Shown: positions 16,652-25,672, counted from the first letter of the stretch. The stretch is DNA of 61,460 bases from Streptomyces sp. 130 (GCF_007096885.1 NZ_VJNO01000041.1:1-61460); one strand, 5' to 3'. Program-made: numbers and translations. Notes: generated from the sequence alone by a model not told the origin.

Positions 16652-17446
16652 CTAGGACGCGGTCGTCGGGAGCTGCTTGCCGTAGTCGACGGTCTCGTCC
16701 TTCGCGGGGGCCTTCAGCGCGAAGTCCTTGCCCCAGTCGGCGAGCGTGATCACGCCCCCGCCGCCGCCCCGGGCGAAGCGCAGCGGATACGGCTTGCCCT
16801 CCAGCGCCACGTCGAGCGCGCCGCCCGCGCCCTCACCGCCCATGATCCGGACCGTGCGCACCCCGGCGACCTCGTCGCGGTCGCCCTTGGTGAGCTCGCC
16901 GTGCAGCGTGAGCATCCCGTCGAGCAGCACCTTCTTGTCGGTGAAGCCGCTCAGCTGCTTGTACGTGGGATCGCCCTCGGGGACCTTGACGTACTTGCCC
17001 TCCAGCTTGCCGGCCGCCGCCGCGCCGTCCTCGCCGGTGTCCGCCTCGCCCTTCTCGTCGTGGCTCCAGAAGCCGGCGTCCGCCTTGAGGTAGAGCTCGT
17101 CACCGATCCGCAGCAGCGTGAAGGTGCTGTTCTTCGAGGTGACCGAGCCCGCGCCGCCCTTGTTCTTGAGCCGCATGTCGATCTTGTAGGTGCCGCCCTT
17201 GCTGACCAGCGTCCCGGCGAGCCGCACCGCGTCGGCGGAGTCCGCCGCGGCCTGTGCCTTCTTCTCGATCTCCGGCGCGGAGAGCTTCCCGGCGCCGTTG
17301 GTCCCCTCGTCCGGGTCCTCGCTCCCGCACGCGGTCAGCGCCGCGGTCAGCCCCGCGCAGAGCGCGACGGCGAGGGAGGCGTTCCGGCGGCGTGCCCGTA
17401 CGGCCGGGGCGGAAGAGGTCACAGGCGCACTGCCTCTCGTATCCAT
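16652..17446 (-). CDS. lipoprotein, LppX/LprAFG-like
   Basis: 264 aa. A signal peptide ends in a lipobox LTAC with the lipidated Cys at about residue 40, followed by an acidic linker. The mature part alternates strands with KGGTYKIDM and GDELYLKADAGFW, resembling the LolA/LppX fold that carries lipids or lipoproteins outside the membrane. Ligand unknown. ATG at 17446 is the longest sensible start. Confidence 0.78.
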   Translation of the reverse strand: MDTRGSAPVTSSAPAVRARRRNASLAVALCAGLTAALTACGSEDPDEGTNGAGKLSAPEIEKKAQAAADSADAVRLAGTLVSKGGTYKIDMRLKNKGGAGSVTSKNSTFTLLRIGDELYLKADAGFWSHDEKGEADTGEDGAAAAGKLEGKYVKVPEGDPTYKQLSGFTDKKVLLDGMLTLHGELTKGDRDEVAGVRTVRIMGGEGAGGALDVALEGKPYPLRFARGGGGGVITLADWGKDFALKAPAKDETVDYGKQLPTTAS

Positions 17447-17628
17447 GGTGGGGGGTGGCAGACGGCAGCGTACCCGGGTGGCCTACGCCATCGGACCCGG
17501 AGCCGTACGGACGGCCAGCCGGGGCGGTCCGCGAGCGTACGGGCTAGCCTGATCACGTCATAACAGGGCGATAACTGTCGGAAGCGGGCGGCCACGGGCG
17601 GCCCGGAGGCGAGCGAGGAGGTGCGGGG

Positions 17629-18903
17629 ATGACACCGGTGACGCCCCGGGTGTTCGTCTCGCACCTGTCGGGTGTGCCGGTCTTCGACCCCAACGGCGAC
17701 CAGGTGGGGCGCGTCCGCGACCTGGTCGCGATGCTCCGCGTCGGCGGCCGTCCGCCCCGGCTGCTCGGCATGGTGGTCGAGGTGGTGAGCCGGCGGCGGA
17801 TCTTCCTGCCGATGACCCGGGTGACGGGCGTGGAGTCGGGGCAGGTGATCACCACGGGCGTGGTCAACATGCGGCGCTTCGAACAGCGGCCCACCGAACG
17901 CCTGGTGCTCGGTGAGTTCCTCGACCGCCGGGTGCGCCTGGTGGAGACGGACGAGGAGGTCACCATCCTGGACGTGGCCATCCAGCAGCTGCCCGCCCGC
18001 CGGGACTGGGAGATCGACAAGTACTTCGTCCGCAAGGGCCGGGGCGGGGCGCTGCGCCGCAAGGGCGAGACGCTGACCGTCGAGTGGTCGGCGGTGAAAG
18101 GTTTCTCGCTGGAGGAACACGGGCAGGGCGCCGAGTCCCTGGTGGCCACCTTCGAGCGGCTGCGCCCCGCCGACGTCGCCAACGCGCTGCACCACCTGAC
18201 GCCGAAGCGCCGGGCGGAGGTCGCGGCCGCGCTGGACGACGACCGGCTCGCCGACGTCCTGGAGGAGCTGCCCGAGGACGACCAGGTGGAGATCATCGGG
18301 AAGCTCCAGGAGGAGCGCGCCGCGGACGTCCTGGAGGCGATGGACCCGGACGACGCGGCCGACCTGCTCTCCGAGCTGCCCGAGGAGGACAAGGAGCGGC
18401 TGCTGACGCTGATGCGCCCGGGCGACGCGGCGGACGTGCGGCGGCTGATGTCGTACGAGGAGCGCACCGCGGGCGGCCTCATGACGACGGAGCCGGTCAT
18501 CCTGCGCCCGGACGCCACGGTCGCCGACGCGCTCGCCCGGGTGCGCCAGTCGGACCTGTCACCGGCGCTCGCCGCGCAGGTGTACGTGTGCCGGTCGCCG
18601 GACGAGACGCCGACGGGCAAGTACCTGGGCACCGTGCACTTCCAGCGGCTGCTGCGCGACCCGCCGTTCACCCTGGTCAGCTCGCTCCTGGACAGCGACC
18701 TGGTGCCGCTGCCGCCGGACACCCCGCTGTCGGTGGTGACCAGCTATCTGGCGGCGTACAACCTGGTGTCGGTGCCGGTGGTGGACGAGAGCGGTTCGCT
18801 GCTGGGCGCGGTGACCGTGGACGACGTGCTGGACCACCTGCTGCCCGACGACTGGCGGGAGACGGACTTCCAGGGCCGTGAGGGGGTGCTCCGTGACCGG
18901 TGA
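17629..18903 (+). CDS. MgtE intracellular/CBS-domain protein lacking the pore
   Basis: 424 aa. An N-terminal PRC-barrel-like region (about 1-125) is followed by MgtE_N superhelical repeats (about 165-275, with LPEDDQ and LPEEDK turns) and two CBS domains (about 285-400). The five-helix MgtE pore is absent. MgtE N/CBS domains bind Mg2+ and gate the channel, so this may be a soluble Mg2+ sensor. The next gene, a DUF1003 membrane protein, overlaps it by 11 nt, suggesting they work together. From memory, the pair also occurs beside mrp in mycobacteria. Confidence 0.88.
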   Translation: MTPVTPRVFVSHLSGVPVFDPNGDQVGRVRDLVAMLRVGGRPPRLLGMVVEVVSRRRIFLPMTRVTGVESGQVITTGVVNMRRFEQRPTERLVLGEFLDRRVRLVETDEEVTILDVAIQQLPARRDWEIDKYFVRKGRGGALRRKGETLTVEWSAVKGFSLEEHGQGAESLVATFERLRPADVANALHHLTPKRRAEVAAALDDDRLADVLEELPEDDQVEIIGKLQEERAADVLEAMDPDDAADLLSELPEEDKERLLTLMRPGDAADVRRLMSYEERTAGGLMTTEPVILRPDATVADALARVRQSDLSPALAAQVYVCRSPDETPTGKYLGTVHFQRLLRDPPFTLVSSLLDSDLVPLPPDTPLSVVTSYLAAYNLVSVPVVDESGSLLGAVTVDDVLDHLLPDDWRETDFQGREGVLRDR

Positions 18904-19447
18904 CGACCGCGCCCGCGCGTCGAACGGCTCGACGGCGCTGACCCGTACGCCGAGGAACCGGCTCGATCAGCCGAAGGCCCCGCGCCGGCGGCTGCTGCCG
19001 GAGTACGACCCCGAGGCGTTCGGCCGGTTCTCGGAGCGCATCGCACGCTTCCTGGGGACCGGCCGGTTCATCGTCTGGATGACGCTGATCATCATCGTGT
19101 GGGTGGCGTGGAACATCTTCGCGCCCCCGCACCTGAGGTTCGACGAGTATCCGTTCATCTTCCTGACCCTGATGCTCTCGCTCCAGGCGTCGTACGCGGC
19201 TCCGCTCATCCTGCTCGCGCAGAACCGGCAGGACGACCGGGACCGGGTCACGCACGAACAGGACCGCAAGCAGAACGAGCGCTCCATCGCCGACACCGAG
19301 TACCTGACCAGGGAGATCGCGGCCCTGCGGATGGGCCTCGGCGAGGTCGCCACCCGGGACTGGATCCGCTCCGAGCTGGAGGACCTGGTGAAGGACCTGG
19401 ACGACCGCCGGGCGCTGCTCACGGCCGAGAGTGACGAAGACCGCTGA
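18893..19447 (+). CDS. DUF1003 membrane protein
   Basis: 184 aa. Two hydrophobic helices (about residues 62-82 and 93-115) hold the DUF1003 core: FGRFSERIARFLGTGRF, then VAWN and the later SYAAPLILLAQNRQ. A charged coiled-coil-like tail follows. The function of the family is unknown. GTG at 18893 lies within the end of the MgtE-like gene with GAGGGGG upstream, so translation is probably coupled. Confidence 0.87.
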   Translation: MTGDDRARASNGSTALTRTPRNRLDQPKAPRRRLLPEYDPEAFGRFSERIARFLGTGRFIVWMTLIIIVWVAWNIFAPPHLRFDEYPFIFLTLMLSLQASYAAPLILLAQNRQDDRDRVTHEQDRKQNERSIADTEYLTREIAALRMGLGEVATRDWIRSELEDLVKDLDDRRALLTAESDEDR

Positions 19448-19479
19448 GAATGTTACTCACGTGTAGGTACGCACCGCCG

Positions 19480-19485
19480 TAACAT
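19480..19485 (+). promoter_or_regulatory. -10 hexamer TAACAT, leaderless start of mrp
   Basis: It ends 7 nt before the ATG at 19493. Confidence 0.5.
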
Positions 19486-19492
19486 CGTCCGT

Positions 19493-20626
19493 ATGGCTAC
19501 GGAAGACGCGGTGCTTGAGGCACTGGCGACAGTGAACGACCCCGAGATCCACCGCCCGATCACCGAGCTCGGCATGGTGAAATCGGTCGACATCGACGCT
19601 GACGGTGTGGTCGCTGTCACGGTGTACCTCACCGTCTCCGGCTGTCCGATGCGCGAGACGATCACCCGTAACGTCACCGACGCGGTGGCCGGTGTCGAGG
19701 GCGTCTCGCGGGTCGAGGTCACCCTCGACGTGATGAGCGACGAGCAGCGCAAGGACCTCGCAGCCTCGCTGCGCGGCGGCACGGCGGAGCGCGAGGTGCC
19801 GTTCGCGAAGCCCGGCTCGCTGACCCGGGTGTACGCGGTCGCCTCCGGCAAGGGCGGCGTCGGAAAGTCCTCGGTGACGGTGAACCTGGCCGCCGCGATG
19901 GCGGCCGAAGGGCTCAAGGTCGGCGTCGTGGACGCGGACATCTACGGTCACAGCGTCCCCCGGATGCTCGGCGTGGACGGCAGTCCGACCCAGGTCGAGA
20001 ACATGATCATGCCGCCGTCCTCGCACGGTGTGAAGGTCATCTCCATCGGCATGTTCACCCCGGGCAACGCACCGGTGGTCTGGCGCGGCCCGATGCTGCA
20101 CCGCGCCCTCCAGCAGTTCCTGGCCGACGTCTTCTGGGGCGACCTGGACGTCCTGCTGCTCGACCTGCCGCCGGGCACCGGTGACATCGCGATCTCGGTC
20201 GCACAGCTCGTGCCGAACGCGGAGATCCTGGTCGTCACGACCCCGCAGCAGGCCGCCGCCGAGGTGGCCGAGCGGGCCGGTTCGATCGCCGTGCAGACCC
20301 ACCAGAAGATCGTCGGCGTCGTCGAGAACATGTCCGGCATGCCGTGCCCGCACTGCGACGAGATGGTCGACGTCTTCGGCTCGGGCGGCGGCGCCAAGGT
20401 CGCCGAGGGGCTGACGAAGACGATCGGCGCCGAGGTGCCGGTGCTGGGCGCGATCCCGATCGACGTGCGGCTGCGTGAGGGCGGCGACGAGGGCAAGCCC
20501 GTCGTGCTCTCCGACCCCGACTCCCCCGCCGGCAAGGCGCTGCGCACCATCGCGGGCAAGCTGAGCGGCCGTCAGCGCGGCCTGTCCGGCATGTCGCTGG
20601 GCATCACCCCGCGCAACAAGTTCTGA
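19493..20626 (+). CDS. mrp: Mrp/ApbC Fe-S cluster carrier ATPase
   Basis: 377 aa. An N-terminal MIP18/DUF59 domain (about 1-85) is fused to a P-loop ATPase with the deviant Walker A SGKGGVGKSS (about 118-127), DADIYGHS and LDLPPGTGD. The cluster-binding pair CPHC is at Cys285 and Cys288. Such proteins bind and transfer 4Fe-4S clusters to target apoproteins in the cytosol. The arrangement near tatB, htrA and an ECF sigma factor is conserved in actinobacteria. A perfect 17-bp terminator follows. Confidence 0.95.
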   Translation: MATEDAVLEALATVNDPEIHRPITELGMVKSVDIDADGVVAVTVYLTVSGCPMRETITRNVTDAVAGVEGVSRVEVTLDVMSDEQRKDLAASLRGGTAEREVPFAKPGSLTRVYAVASGKGGVGKSSVTVNLAAAMAAEGLKVGVVDADIYGHSVPRMLGVDGSPTQVENMIMPPSSHGVKVISIGMFTPGNAPVVWRGPMLHRALQQFLADVFWGDLDVLLLDLPPGTGDIAISVAQLVPNAEILVVTTPQQAAAEVAERAGSIAVQTHQKIVGVVENMSGMPCPHCDEMVDVFGSGGGAKVAEGLTKTIGAEVPVLGAIPIDVRLREGGDEGKPVVLSDPDSPAGKALRTIAGKLSGRQRGLSGMSLGITPRNKF

Positions 20627-20641
20627 CACCGGGCGGGACGA

Positions 20642-20677
20642 GGGGAAGGCCGGGGCCCGAGGGCCCCGGCCTTCCCC
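20642..20677. terminator. 17-bp hairpin, bidirectional terminator
   Basis: 20642-20658 pairs perfectly with 20661-20677 between mrp and the convergent gene. Confidence 0.88.
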
Positions 20678-20690
20678 TTCGTCGCATGCG

Positions 20691-21347
20691 TTACGCGTAC
20701 GCCTCGATGTCCTTGACCACCGAGAAGCCCAGCCCGTACGCGCTCATCCCGCGCCCGTAGGCGCCGATGTGCACCCCGCCGGGCGCGGAACCGGCCAGCA
20801 CCCAGCCGAATTCGGACTCGCGGTAGTGGAAGGGGACCGGGACGCCGTCGACCGGCAGGGACAGCGCCGACCAGGCGGGGCCCTCCAGATCGTCGGCGAG
20901 CTCGAACGCCGTCTCCGTCTGCTGGTCCAGCCAGTCGTCGCGCAGGCTGTGGTCGAGCTGCGGGGGCCAGGTGCAGGACAGCAGCCCGGAGCCGGCCAGC
21001 CAGGCCGCGGAGGACACCGTCGTCGCCTCCAGGACCCCGGTGCCGTCACCACTGCGCCGTACGGGGCTGCTGGCGACGGTGACCACGACCGCGAAGCGCT
21101 GCTTCTCGGCGCCCGAGTCACCCCGGACCAGCGGCTCGTCGCCGTGCCCGATGGAGCCGTGCTGCACCTCGCCGTCGGCGGCGGTGCCCAGCGGCATCAG
21201 CCGGCGCGGACCGGTGAACGCCTCGTCCAGCGCGTACCAGGGGAACGGGGCCTTCAGATAGCCGTCGGCCAACACGAGCCGGGCCGCCGGGACCGCCTCC
21301 ACCGTCTCCGGCGCGTCCTGTGCGCCCACCCGACTCGTCGTCTCCAT
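20691..21347 (-). CDS. conserved hypothetical protein
   Basis: 218 aa, soluble and acidic, with no domain I recognise. Motifs such as APFPWYALDEAF and FHYRESEFGWVLA suggest a compact alpha/beta domain conserved in streptomycetes. ATG at 21347 follows GAGGAGG at 9 nt; a GTG at 21411 is less likely because it has no ribosome site. It is downstream of tatB and could share its transcript. Confidence 0.6.
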   Translation of the reverse strand: METTSRVGAQDAPETVEAVPAARLVLADGYLKAPFPWYALDEAFTGPRRLMPLGTAADGEVQHGSIGHGDEPLVRGDSGAEKQRFAVVVTVASSPVRRSGDGTGVLEATTVSSAAWLAGSGLLSCTWPPQLDHSLRDDWLDQQTETAFELADDLEGPAWSALSLPVDGVPVPFHYRESEFGWVLAGSAPGGVHIGAYGRGMSAYGLGFSVVKDIEAYA

Positions 21348-21465
21348 CAGCCCGGCCGCCTCCTCGATCCGTAGGGTCCGGAGCGGCCCGCCCCCCGCGG
21401 GCGTCCTCACAACCGGACAGATGGAGAATAGCCATACCGTCCGGACGACCCGGGATTGGCAGCCC

Positions 21466-21942
21466 TCAGGTGGCGTCCGCGTCGAACGGCGGCGGGGTGT
21501 CCTTCGGCGGCTGCTCGCTCTTCTTGAGCAGGTCCGGAGCGCTCTTCGAGCCATTCGCGGCCGTGACCGATGCACCGCCCGACACGCCGGACTTCGCCTC
21601 GACGGACGCGGCGGAGCGCCCGTTCACCGCGTCGGTGACCTCGGTGATCTCCTTGCGCAGGTCGAAGCTCTCGCGGATCTCCTTCAGCCCCAGGTCGTCG
21701 TTGCCGTCCATCAGCTGCTTGCGGACGAACGTCTTGGGGTTGAGGTCCTCGAACTCGAAGTCCTTGAACTCCGGGCCCAGCTCCGTGCGGATGTCCTCCT
21801 TGGCGCTCTCGGAGAACTCACGGATCTTGCGGATGAAGCGGGAGGCGTCCTGGACGACCTTGGGGAGCTTGTCCGGGCCGAAGACGAGCACGCCGAGAAT
21901 CGCGAGCGTCAGCAGCTCGAGTGCACCTATGTCGTTGAACAC
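21466..21942 (-). CDS. tatB: Sec-independent translocase subunit TatB
   Basis: 158 aa. Residues 1-22 form the short membrane helix, followed by the FGPDKLP turn (compare FGPxKLP in TatA/TatB) and an amphipathic helix; the C-terminus is polar. It forms the receptor part of the twin-arginine export pathway with TatC. GTG at 21942 follows GAGGAGC. The longer frame to 21999 lacks a site and is ignored. The position after the htrA-like gene matches M. tuberculosis. Confidence 0.93.
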   Translation of the reverse strand: MFNDIGALELLTLAILGVLVFGPDKLPKVVQDASRFIRKIREFSESAKEDIRTELGPEFKDFEFEDLNPKTFVRKQLMDGNDDLGLKEIRESFDLRKEITEVTDAVNGRSAASVEAKSGVSGGASVTAANGSKSAPDLLKKSEQPPKDTPPPFDADAT

Positions 21943-21982
21943 CTTGCGGCTCCTCGTATTCTCCGCGACCAGCTCGGATGAG

Positions 21983-22023
21983 GTCCGGACATCCAACACG
22001 GTACCCGCCGAATCTGTCCGGAC
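21983..22023. repeat. inverted repeat between htrA-like gene and tatB
   Basis: GTCCGGACA (21983-21991) faces TGTCCGGAC (22015-22023) with a 23-base loop. It could be a terminator or an operator controlling tatB. Confidence 0.4.
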
Positions 22024-22041
22024 GGTAGCTTCCCGTGGCGG

Positions 22042-23802
22042 TCACGTGCCGGTTGCCGAGCCCAGCGTCAAAGTTATGGACAGGTCTTTACCACCGCGGG
22101 ACACGGTCAGCTCCAGCCGGTCGCCGGGCCGGTGCGAGCGGATCTTGACGATGAGCTCCTCACCGCTGTGCACCCGCTTGCCGTCCACCTCGGTGATGAC
22201 GTCGTCCGCCTCGATGCCGGCCTTGTCGGCCGGGCCGCCCGCCGTGACGGGCGAGGAGCCCTGCACGCTCCCGCCGACCTTGGCCCCGTCGCCGTTGTAC
22301 TTCATGTCGAGCGTGACACCGATCACGGGGTGGGTCGCCCTGCCGGTGTTGATCAGCTGCTCGGCGACGAGCTTGCCCTGGTTGATCGGGATGGCGAAAC
22401 CGAGCCCGATGGACCCGGCCTGGCCGCCCTCGCCGGCCGAGCCGCTGTCGGCGGCGCGGATGGCGCTGTTGATGCCGATGACATGGGCGTCGGTGTCCAC
22501 CAGCGGACCGCCGGAGTTGCCCGGGTTGATCGGGGCGTCGGTCTGGAGGGCGTTGACGTAGCTGACGTCGCTGCCGTCGCCCTTCTCGCCGCCCGCGGTG
22601 ATCGGCCGGTCCTTGGCGCTGATGATGCCGGAGGTGACGGTGTTGGACAGGTCGAACGGGGCGCCGATGGCGACGACCGGGTCGCCGACCCGGACGTTGT
22701 CGGAGTTGCCCAGCGGCAGCGGCTTCAGCCCGGAGACGCCGCTGACCTTCACCACGGCCAGGTCGTAGCCGCTGTCCTTGCCGACGACCTCGGCGGTCGC
22801 GGTCTCGCCCCCGCTGAACGTGACGGTGATCTCGCCGGACGAACCGGCCGGGGCGACCACGTGGTTGTTGGTGAGGATGTGGCCCCGGTCGTCGAGGACG
22901 AAGCCGGTGCCGGTGCCGGACTCGGTGGCGCCGCTGACGTGCAGGGTGACCACGCTGGGCAGGGCGCTGGCCGCGATCCCGGCCACGCTGTCCGGGGCCC
23001 GGCCGCCGCCGTCCCGCTCGTCCTGGGGCAGTTCGACGCTGGTGAGGCCGCCGTTGCGTTCTATGTACGCGCCTATGCCGCCGCCGATGCCGCCGGCGAC
23101 CAGGGCGAGGAGCAGCGCGCCGATCAGCGTCGCGCCGCGCCGGTTCCTCCGGCGGCCGTCCGGGAGCGGGGGCCCCGGCTGGGTGATGAGCGGCTGCCGG
23201 GGCGCGCCCCAGGGGTCGTAGCTCTGCCACTGCGGAGCCGGGGGGTGGGCGGCCGGCGGCTGCGGGAGCGGGAACCCGGCATCCTCTCCGCCCGGCATCC
23301 CCGCGCCGTTCGTCCCCGCGTACGGCGGGGGTACGGGGGTGCCGTGCGCGGGCGTCGGGCGCTGTACGGGAGGGGCGGGCGCCCATGGGCCGGGGCCACC
23401 GTAGGGCGGGGTGCCGTACGGGTCCGGCTCGTGCAGGGGCCGGGGTGCGGGGGCGTCGTGGGGTGCGGGGGCGTCGTGCGGTGCGTCGGGCACCGCGGGC
23501 GCCTCGGGGGCTTCGTGGGCACCGGGCGTCACGGCTGTGCCGTGGGCTTCGTGGGCACCGGGCGTCACGGCTGTGTCGTGGGCTTCGTGGGCACTTGGTG
23601 TCCCGCCGGGCTCGTGGGCCTCGGGCGCCCCGGGTGTTGCCGGGGGCGCGGTCGCCGTGGGCGGCTCAGCCGGCACGGGCGCCTGGGTCTGCCCGGCCGG
23701 CTGGGCAGGCGCGGGTCCCGTGGCCTCGCCGGCCGTGGCCGGCCCCGGCGTGGGCCGGCTCCACCACTTCGCCTTGGGCTCGGTCGGCTTCCCGTCGTCC
23801 AT
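22042..23802 (-). CDS. HtrA/DegP-like membrane serine protease with PDZ domain
   Basis: 586 aa. An N-terminal ~220 residues rich in Pro, His and Ala is cytoplasmic and contains a 12-residue repeat (AHEAHxTAVTPG). One membrane helix (about 224-247) follows, then a trypsin-like domain with His314 (NNHVV), Asp347 (YDLAVV) and Ser430 (GNSGGP), and a PDZ domain (about 490-580). It degrades or refolds damaged envelope proteins. ATG 23802 follows GGGGAGAAC. It lies downstream of an ECF sigma factor and its anti-sigma factor, the classic envelope-stress unit. Confidence 0.93.
   Translation of the reverse strand: MDDGKPTEPKAKWWSRPTPGPATAGEATGPAPAQPAGQTQAPVPAEPPTATAPPATPGAPEAHEPGGTPSAHEAHDTAVTPGAHEAHGTAVTPGAHEAPEAPAVPDAPHDAPAPHDAPAPRPLHEPDPYGTPPYGGPGPWAPAPPVQRPTPAHGTPVPPPYAGTNGAGMPGGEDAGFPLPQPPAAHPPAPQWQSYDPWGAPRQPLITQPGPPLPDGRRRNRRGATLIGALLLALVAGGIGGGIGAYIERNGGLTSVELPQDERDGGGRAPDSVAGIAASALPSVVTLHVSGATESGTGTGFVLDDRGHILTNNHVVAPAGSSGEITVTFSGGETATAEVVGKDSGYDLAVVKVSGVSGLKPLPLGNSDNVRVGDPVVAIGAPFDLSNTVTSGIISAKDRPITAGGEKGDGSDVSYVNALQTDAPINPGNSGGPLVDTDAHVIGINSAIRAADSGSAGEGGQAGSIGLGFAIPINQGKLVAEQLINTGRATHPVIGVTLDMKYNGDGAKVGGSVQGSSPVTAGGPADKAGIEADDVITEVDGKRVHSGEELIVKIRSHRPGDRLELTVSRGGKDLSITLTLGSATGT
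23510..23594. repeat. 36-bp in-frame tandem repeat in the htrA-like gene
   Basis: Two near-identical 36-bp units (23510-23545 and 23546-23581) and a partial third encode a repeated 12-residue His/Ala-rich motif in the cytoplasmic tail. Confidence 0.85.
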
Positions 23803-23924
23803 GTTCTCCCCGCAACTGCCGCAACCGGCCCTCCGCACGCCCCCGCGGGGGCGTCCCTCCCGAAATCCTGCCGGAATTCAACCAGGTTTGGGCCGGGGCC
23901 GCTCAGCCCGTACGGGGCGCGGGA

Positions 23925-24908
23925 TCAGCGACGGGGTGAGAGGGGCAGTCCGTGGTCGGCGGAAGCCGGTTTCGCGGCGGCGGAGGTGGGCGGCAGGGAG
24001 GGCTGCGGGGCGGGGGCGGGCGGGACCGGAGCGAGCCCGCCGCCCAGGGTGCGGCCCAGCGGCGAACCGGCCCCGCCGGGGCGTATCGCGGAGCTGTGGG
24101 CGCCGAGGCCCAGCCCGTACGGACTGCCGGAGAGGCGGCCGGTGCCCAGCAGCGACGGGACGGCGAACCCGGCCGATACGGCGTTGACCGCGAGGGCGGA
24201 CGGGCGGTCCGCCTGGCCGGACGTGGTGCGCGCGCCCTGGCCCGGGCCGTTGCGCCGGCCCGACAGGAAGGAGCCGCCGGTCCGGGCGTCGGCGCCGACC
24301 GGGGCCACGCTGTTGCCCGAGCCGGAGGCGCGGGCCGGGGTCTCGCCGGTGGTGGTCGGGAGGGCGCCACCGAGCGCGATGGCGGCCAGCGAGACGGCGC
24401 TGGCGGCGGCGAAGGCGAACCTGCGGCCCCGCCACGGCGAGCGGTCGCCCTCGCGCCCCACCTCGTGGATGCGGAAGCCCGCTCCGGCCGAGGGCAGCGC
24501 GGCGGCCCCGCCGTGCGCGGCGGGGAGGTAGCCGAAGCCGTCCAGGGGGCCGGGGGCGGTGGTGAGGTCCGCCCGGCCGCCCGGTGGGCGCGTCCCCGGG
24601 AAGAGTCCGTCACCGAACCGCCCGGACGCGCCCTCGGGTCTTCCCTGCCGGTCGTCGTCCCCTCTGGGCGTTCCGCCCGGAAGTCCTTGGAGGCGGGCGA
24701 GGAAGCCTTCGGAGGGCGAGGGCTGGGCGGCCTGCGCGAACACGCTCTTCAGTCGGCGCTGGGCCGCCGCCTCGGCCGCGCACTTGGCGCAGGTGGCGAG
24801 ATGGGCGAGCACCCGGTCACGGGCGTCATGCTTCAGCTCGCCGTCGACGAGCGCGGCGAGGCGGTCCCCCAGGTGTTGTTCCGCGGGGGTCGGATCCGTA
24901 CCACTCAC
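23925..24908 (-). CDS. zinc-binding anti-sigma factor
   Basis: 327 aa. A ZAS-type domain at the N-terminus holds His12, His36, Cys40 and Cys43 (HLATCAKC). A single membrane helix lies at about 163-184, after which an external Gly/Ser/Pro-rich region of ~140 residues follows. It should bind and inhibit the ECF sigma factor encoded just upstream and release it on envelope stress. GTG 24908 overlaps the sigma gene stop (GTGA), so translation is coupled. From memory this corresponds to RseA of M. tuberculosis, but with a longer external tail. Confidence 0.9.
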   Translation of the reverse strand: MSGTDPTPAEQHLGDRLAALVDGELKHDARDRVLAHLATCAKCAAEAAAQRRLKSVFAQAAQPSPSEGFLARLQGLPGGTPRGDDDRQGRPEGASGRFGDGLFPGTRPPGGRADLTTAPGPLDGFGYLPAAHGGAAALPSAGAGFRIHEVGREGDRSPWRGRRFAFAAASAVSLAAIALGGALPTTTGETPARASGSGNSVAPVGADARTGGSFLSGRRNGPGQGARTTSGQADRPSALAVNAVSAGFAVPSLLGTGRLSGSPYGLGLGAHSSAIRPGGAGSPLGRTLGGGLAPVPPAPAPQPSLPPTSAAAKPASADHGLPLSPRR

Positions 24909-25672
24909 GCCGTGCCGCCCTCCCCTGCCAGGAGGACGCCGGCACCCGCCAGCGAGCGCTGCTCGGCGCGCGCCTCGGGCGAGCGGTGGCGCAGCGCCTT
25001 GCGCAGGTGGGAGCGCCCGCGGTGGATGCGGCTGCGCACGGTGCCCAGCTTCACGCCGAGCGTCGCCGCGATCTCCTCGTACGAAAGGCCCTCGATGTCG
25101 CAGAGGACGACGGCGGCCCGGAATTCGGGCGCGAGGGTGTCCAGCGCCTGCTGGACGTCGGCGTCGAAGTGGGTGTCGTTGAAGACCTGCTGGGGCGAGG
25201 GCTCACGGCTGGGCAGCCGCTCGGCCGCGTCGTCCCCCAGGGAGTCGAAGCGGATGCGCTGCTTGCGGCGGACCATGTCCAGGAAGAGGTTGGTCGTGAT
25301 GCGGTGCAGCCAGCCCTCGAAGGTGCCGGGCGTGTAGGTCGACAGCGAACGGAAGACCCGGACGAAGACCTCCTGCGTGAGGTCCTCCGCGTCGTGCTGG
25401 TTTCCCGTCAGCCGGTAGGCGAGGCGGTAGACGCGGCCGCTGTGCGTGCTGACGATCTCTTCCCATGTGGGCGGGGTCCACGCCTGGGATTCCGCATCGG
25501 AGGCGAAGGTCGCGGTCGGTGCGGAGTCTTTGGAAGAACGGTCAGCGATGTCGGTCACGGATTTCGGCTCACCCGCCGACCTGAGAAAGCGCCGCAGCAC
25601 TCCTCCCCGATCCACAGGCGCAGCCGCACCTCCCCTATCGGCTCTGGTGGTGTCCAGTGGAGCCCCTACCAT
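24905..25672 (-). CDS. ECF sigma factor (M. tuberculosis SigE type)
   Basis: 255 aa. Region 2 spans about residues 70-140 (YRLAYRLTGN, DAEDLTQEVF, RIRFDSL) and region 4 about 180-235 (LSYEEIAATLGV, TVRSRIHRGR). An N-terminal extension of ~65 residues resembles SigE of mycobacteria. It directs transcription of envelope-stress genes, likely including this cluster. ATG 25672 follows GAGGTGG; GTG 25678 is also possible. It is not the S. coelicolor gene called sigE, so no symbol is given. Confidence 0.93.
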   Translation of the reverse strand: MVGAPLDTTRADRGGAAAPVDRGGVLRRFLRSAGEPKSVTDIADRSSKDSAPTATFASDAESQAWTPPTWEEIVSTHSGRVYRLAYRLTGNQHDAEDLTQEVFVRVFRSLSTYTPGTFEGWLHRITTNLFLDMVRRKQRIRFDSLGDDAAERLPSREPSPQQVFNDTHFDADVQQALDTLAPEFRAAVVLCDIEGLSYEEIAATLGVKLGTVRSRIHRGRSHLRKALRHRSPEARAEQRSLAGAGVLLAGEGGTA

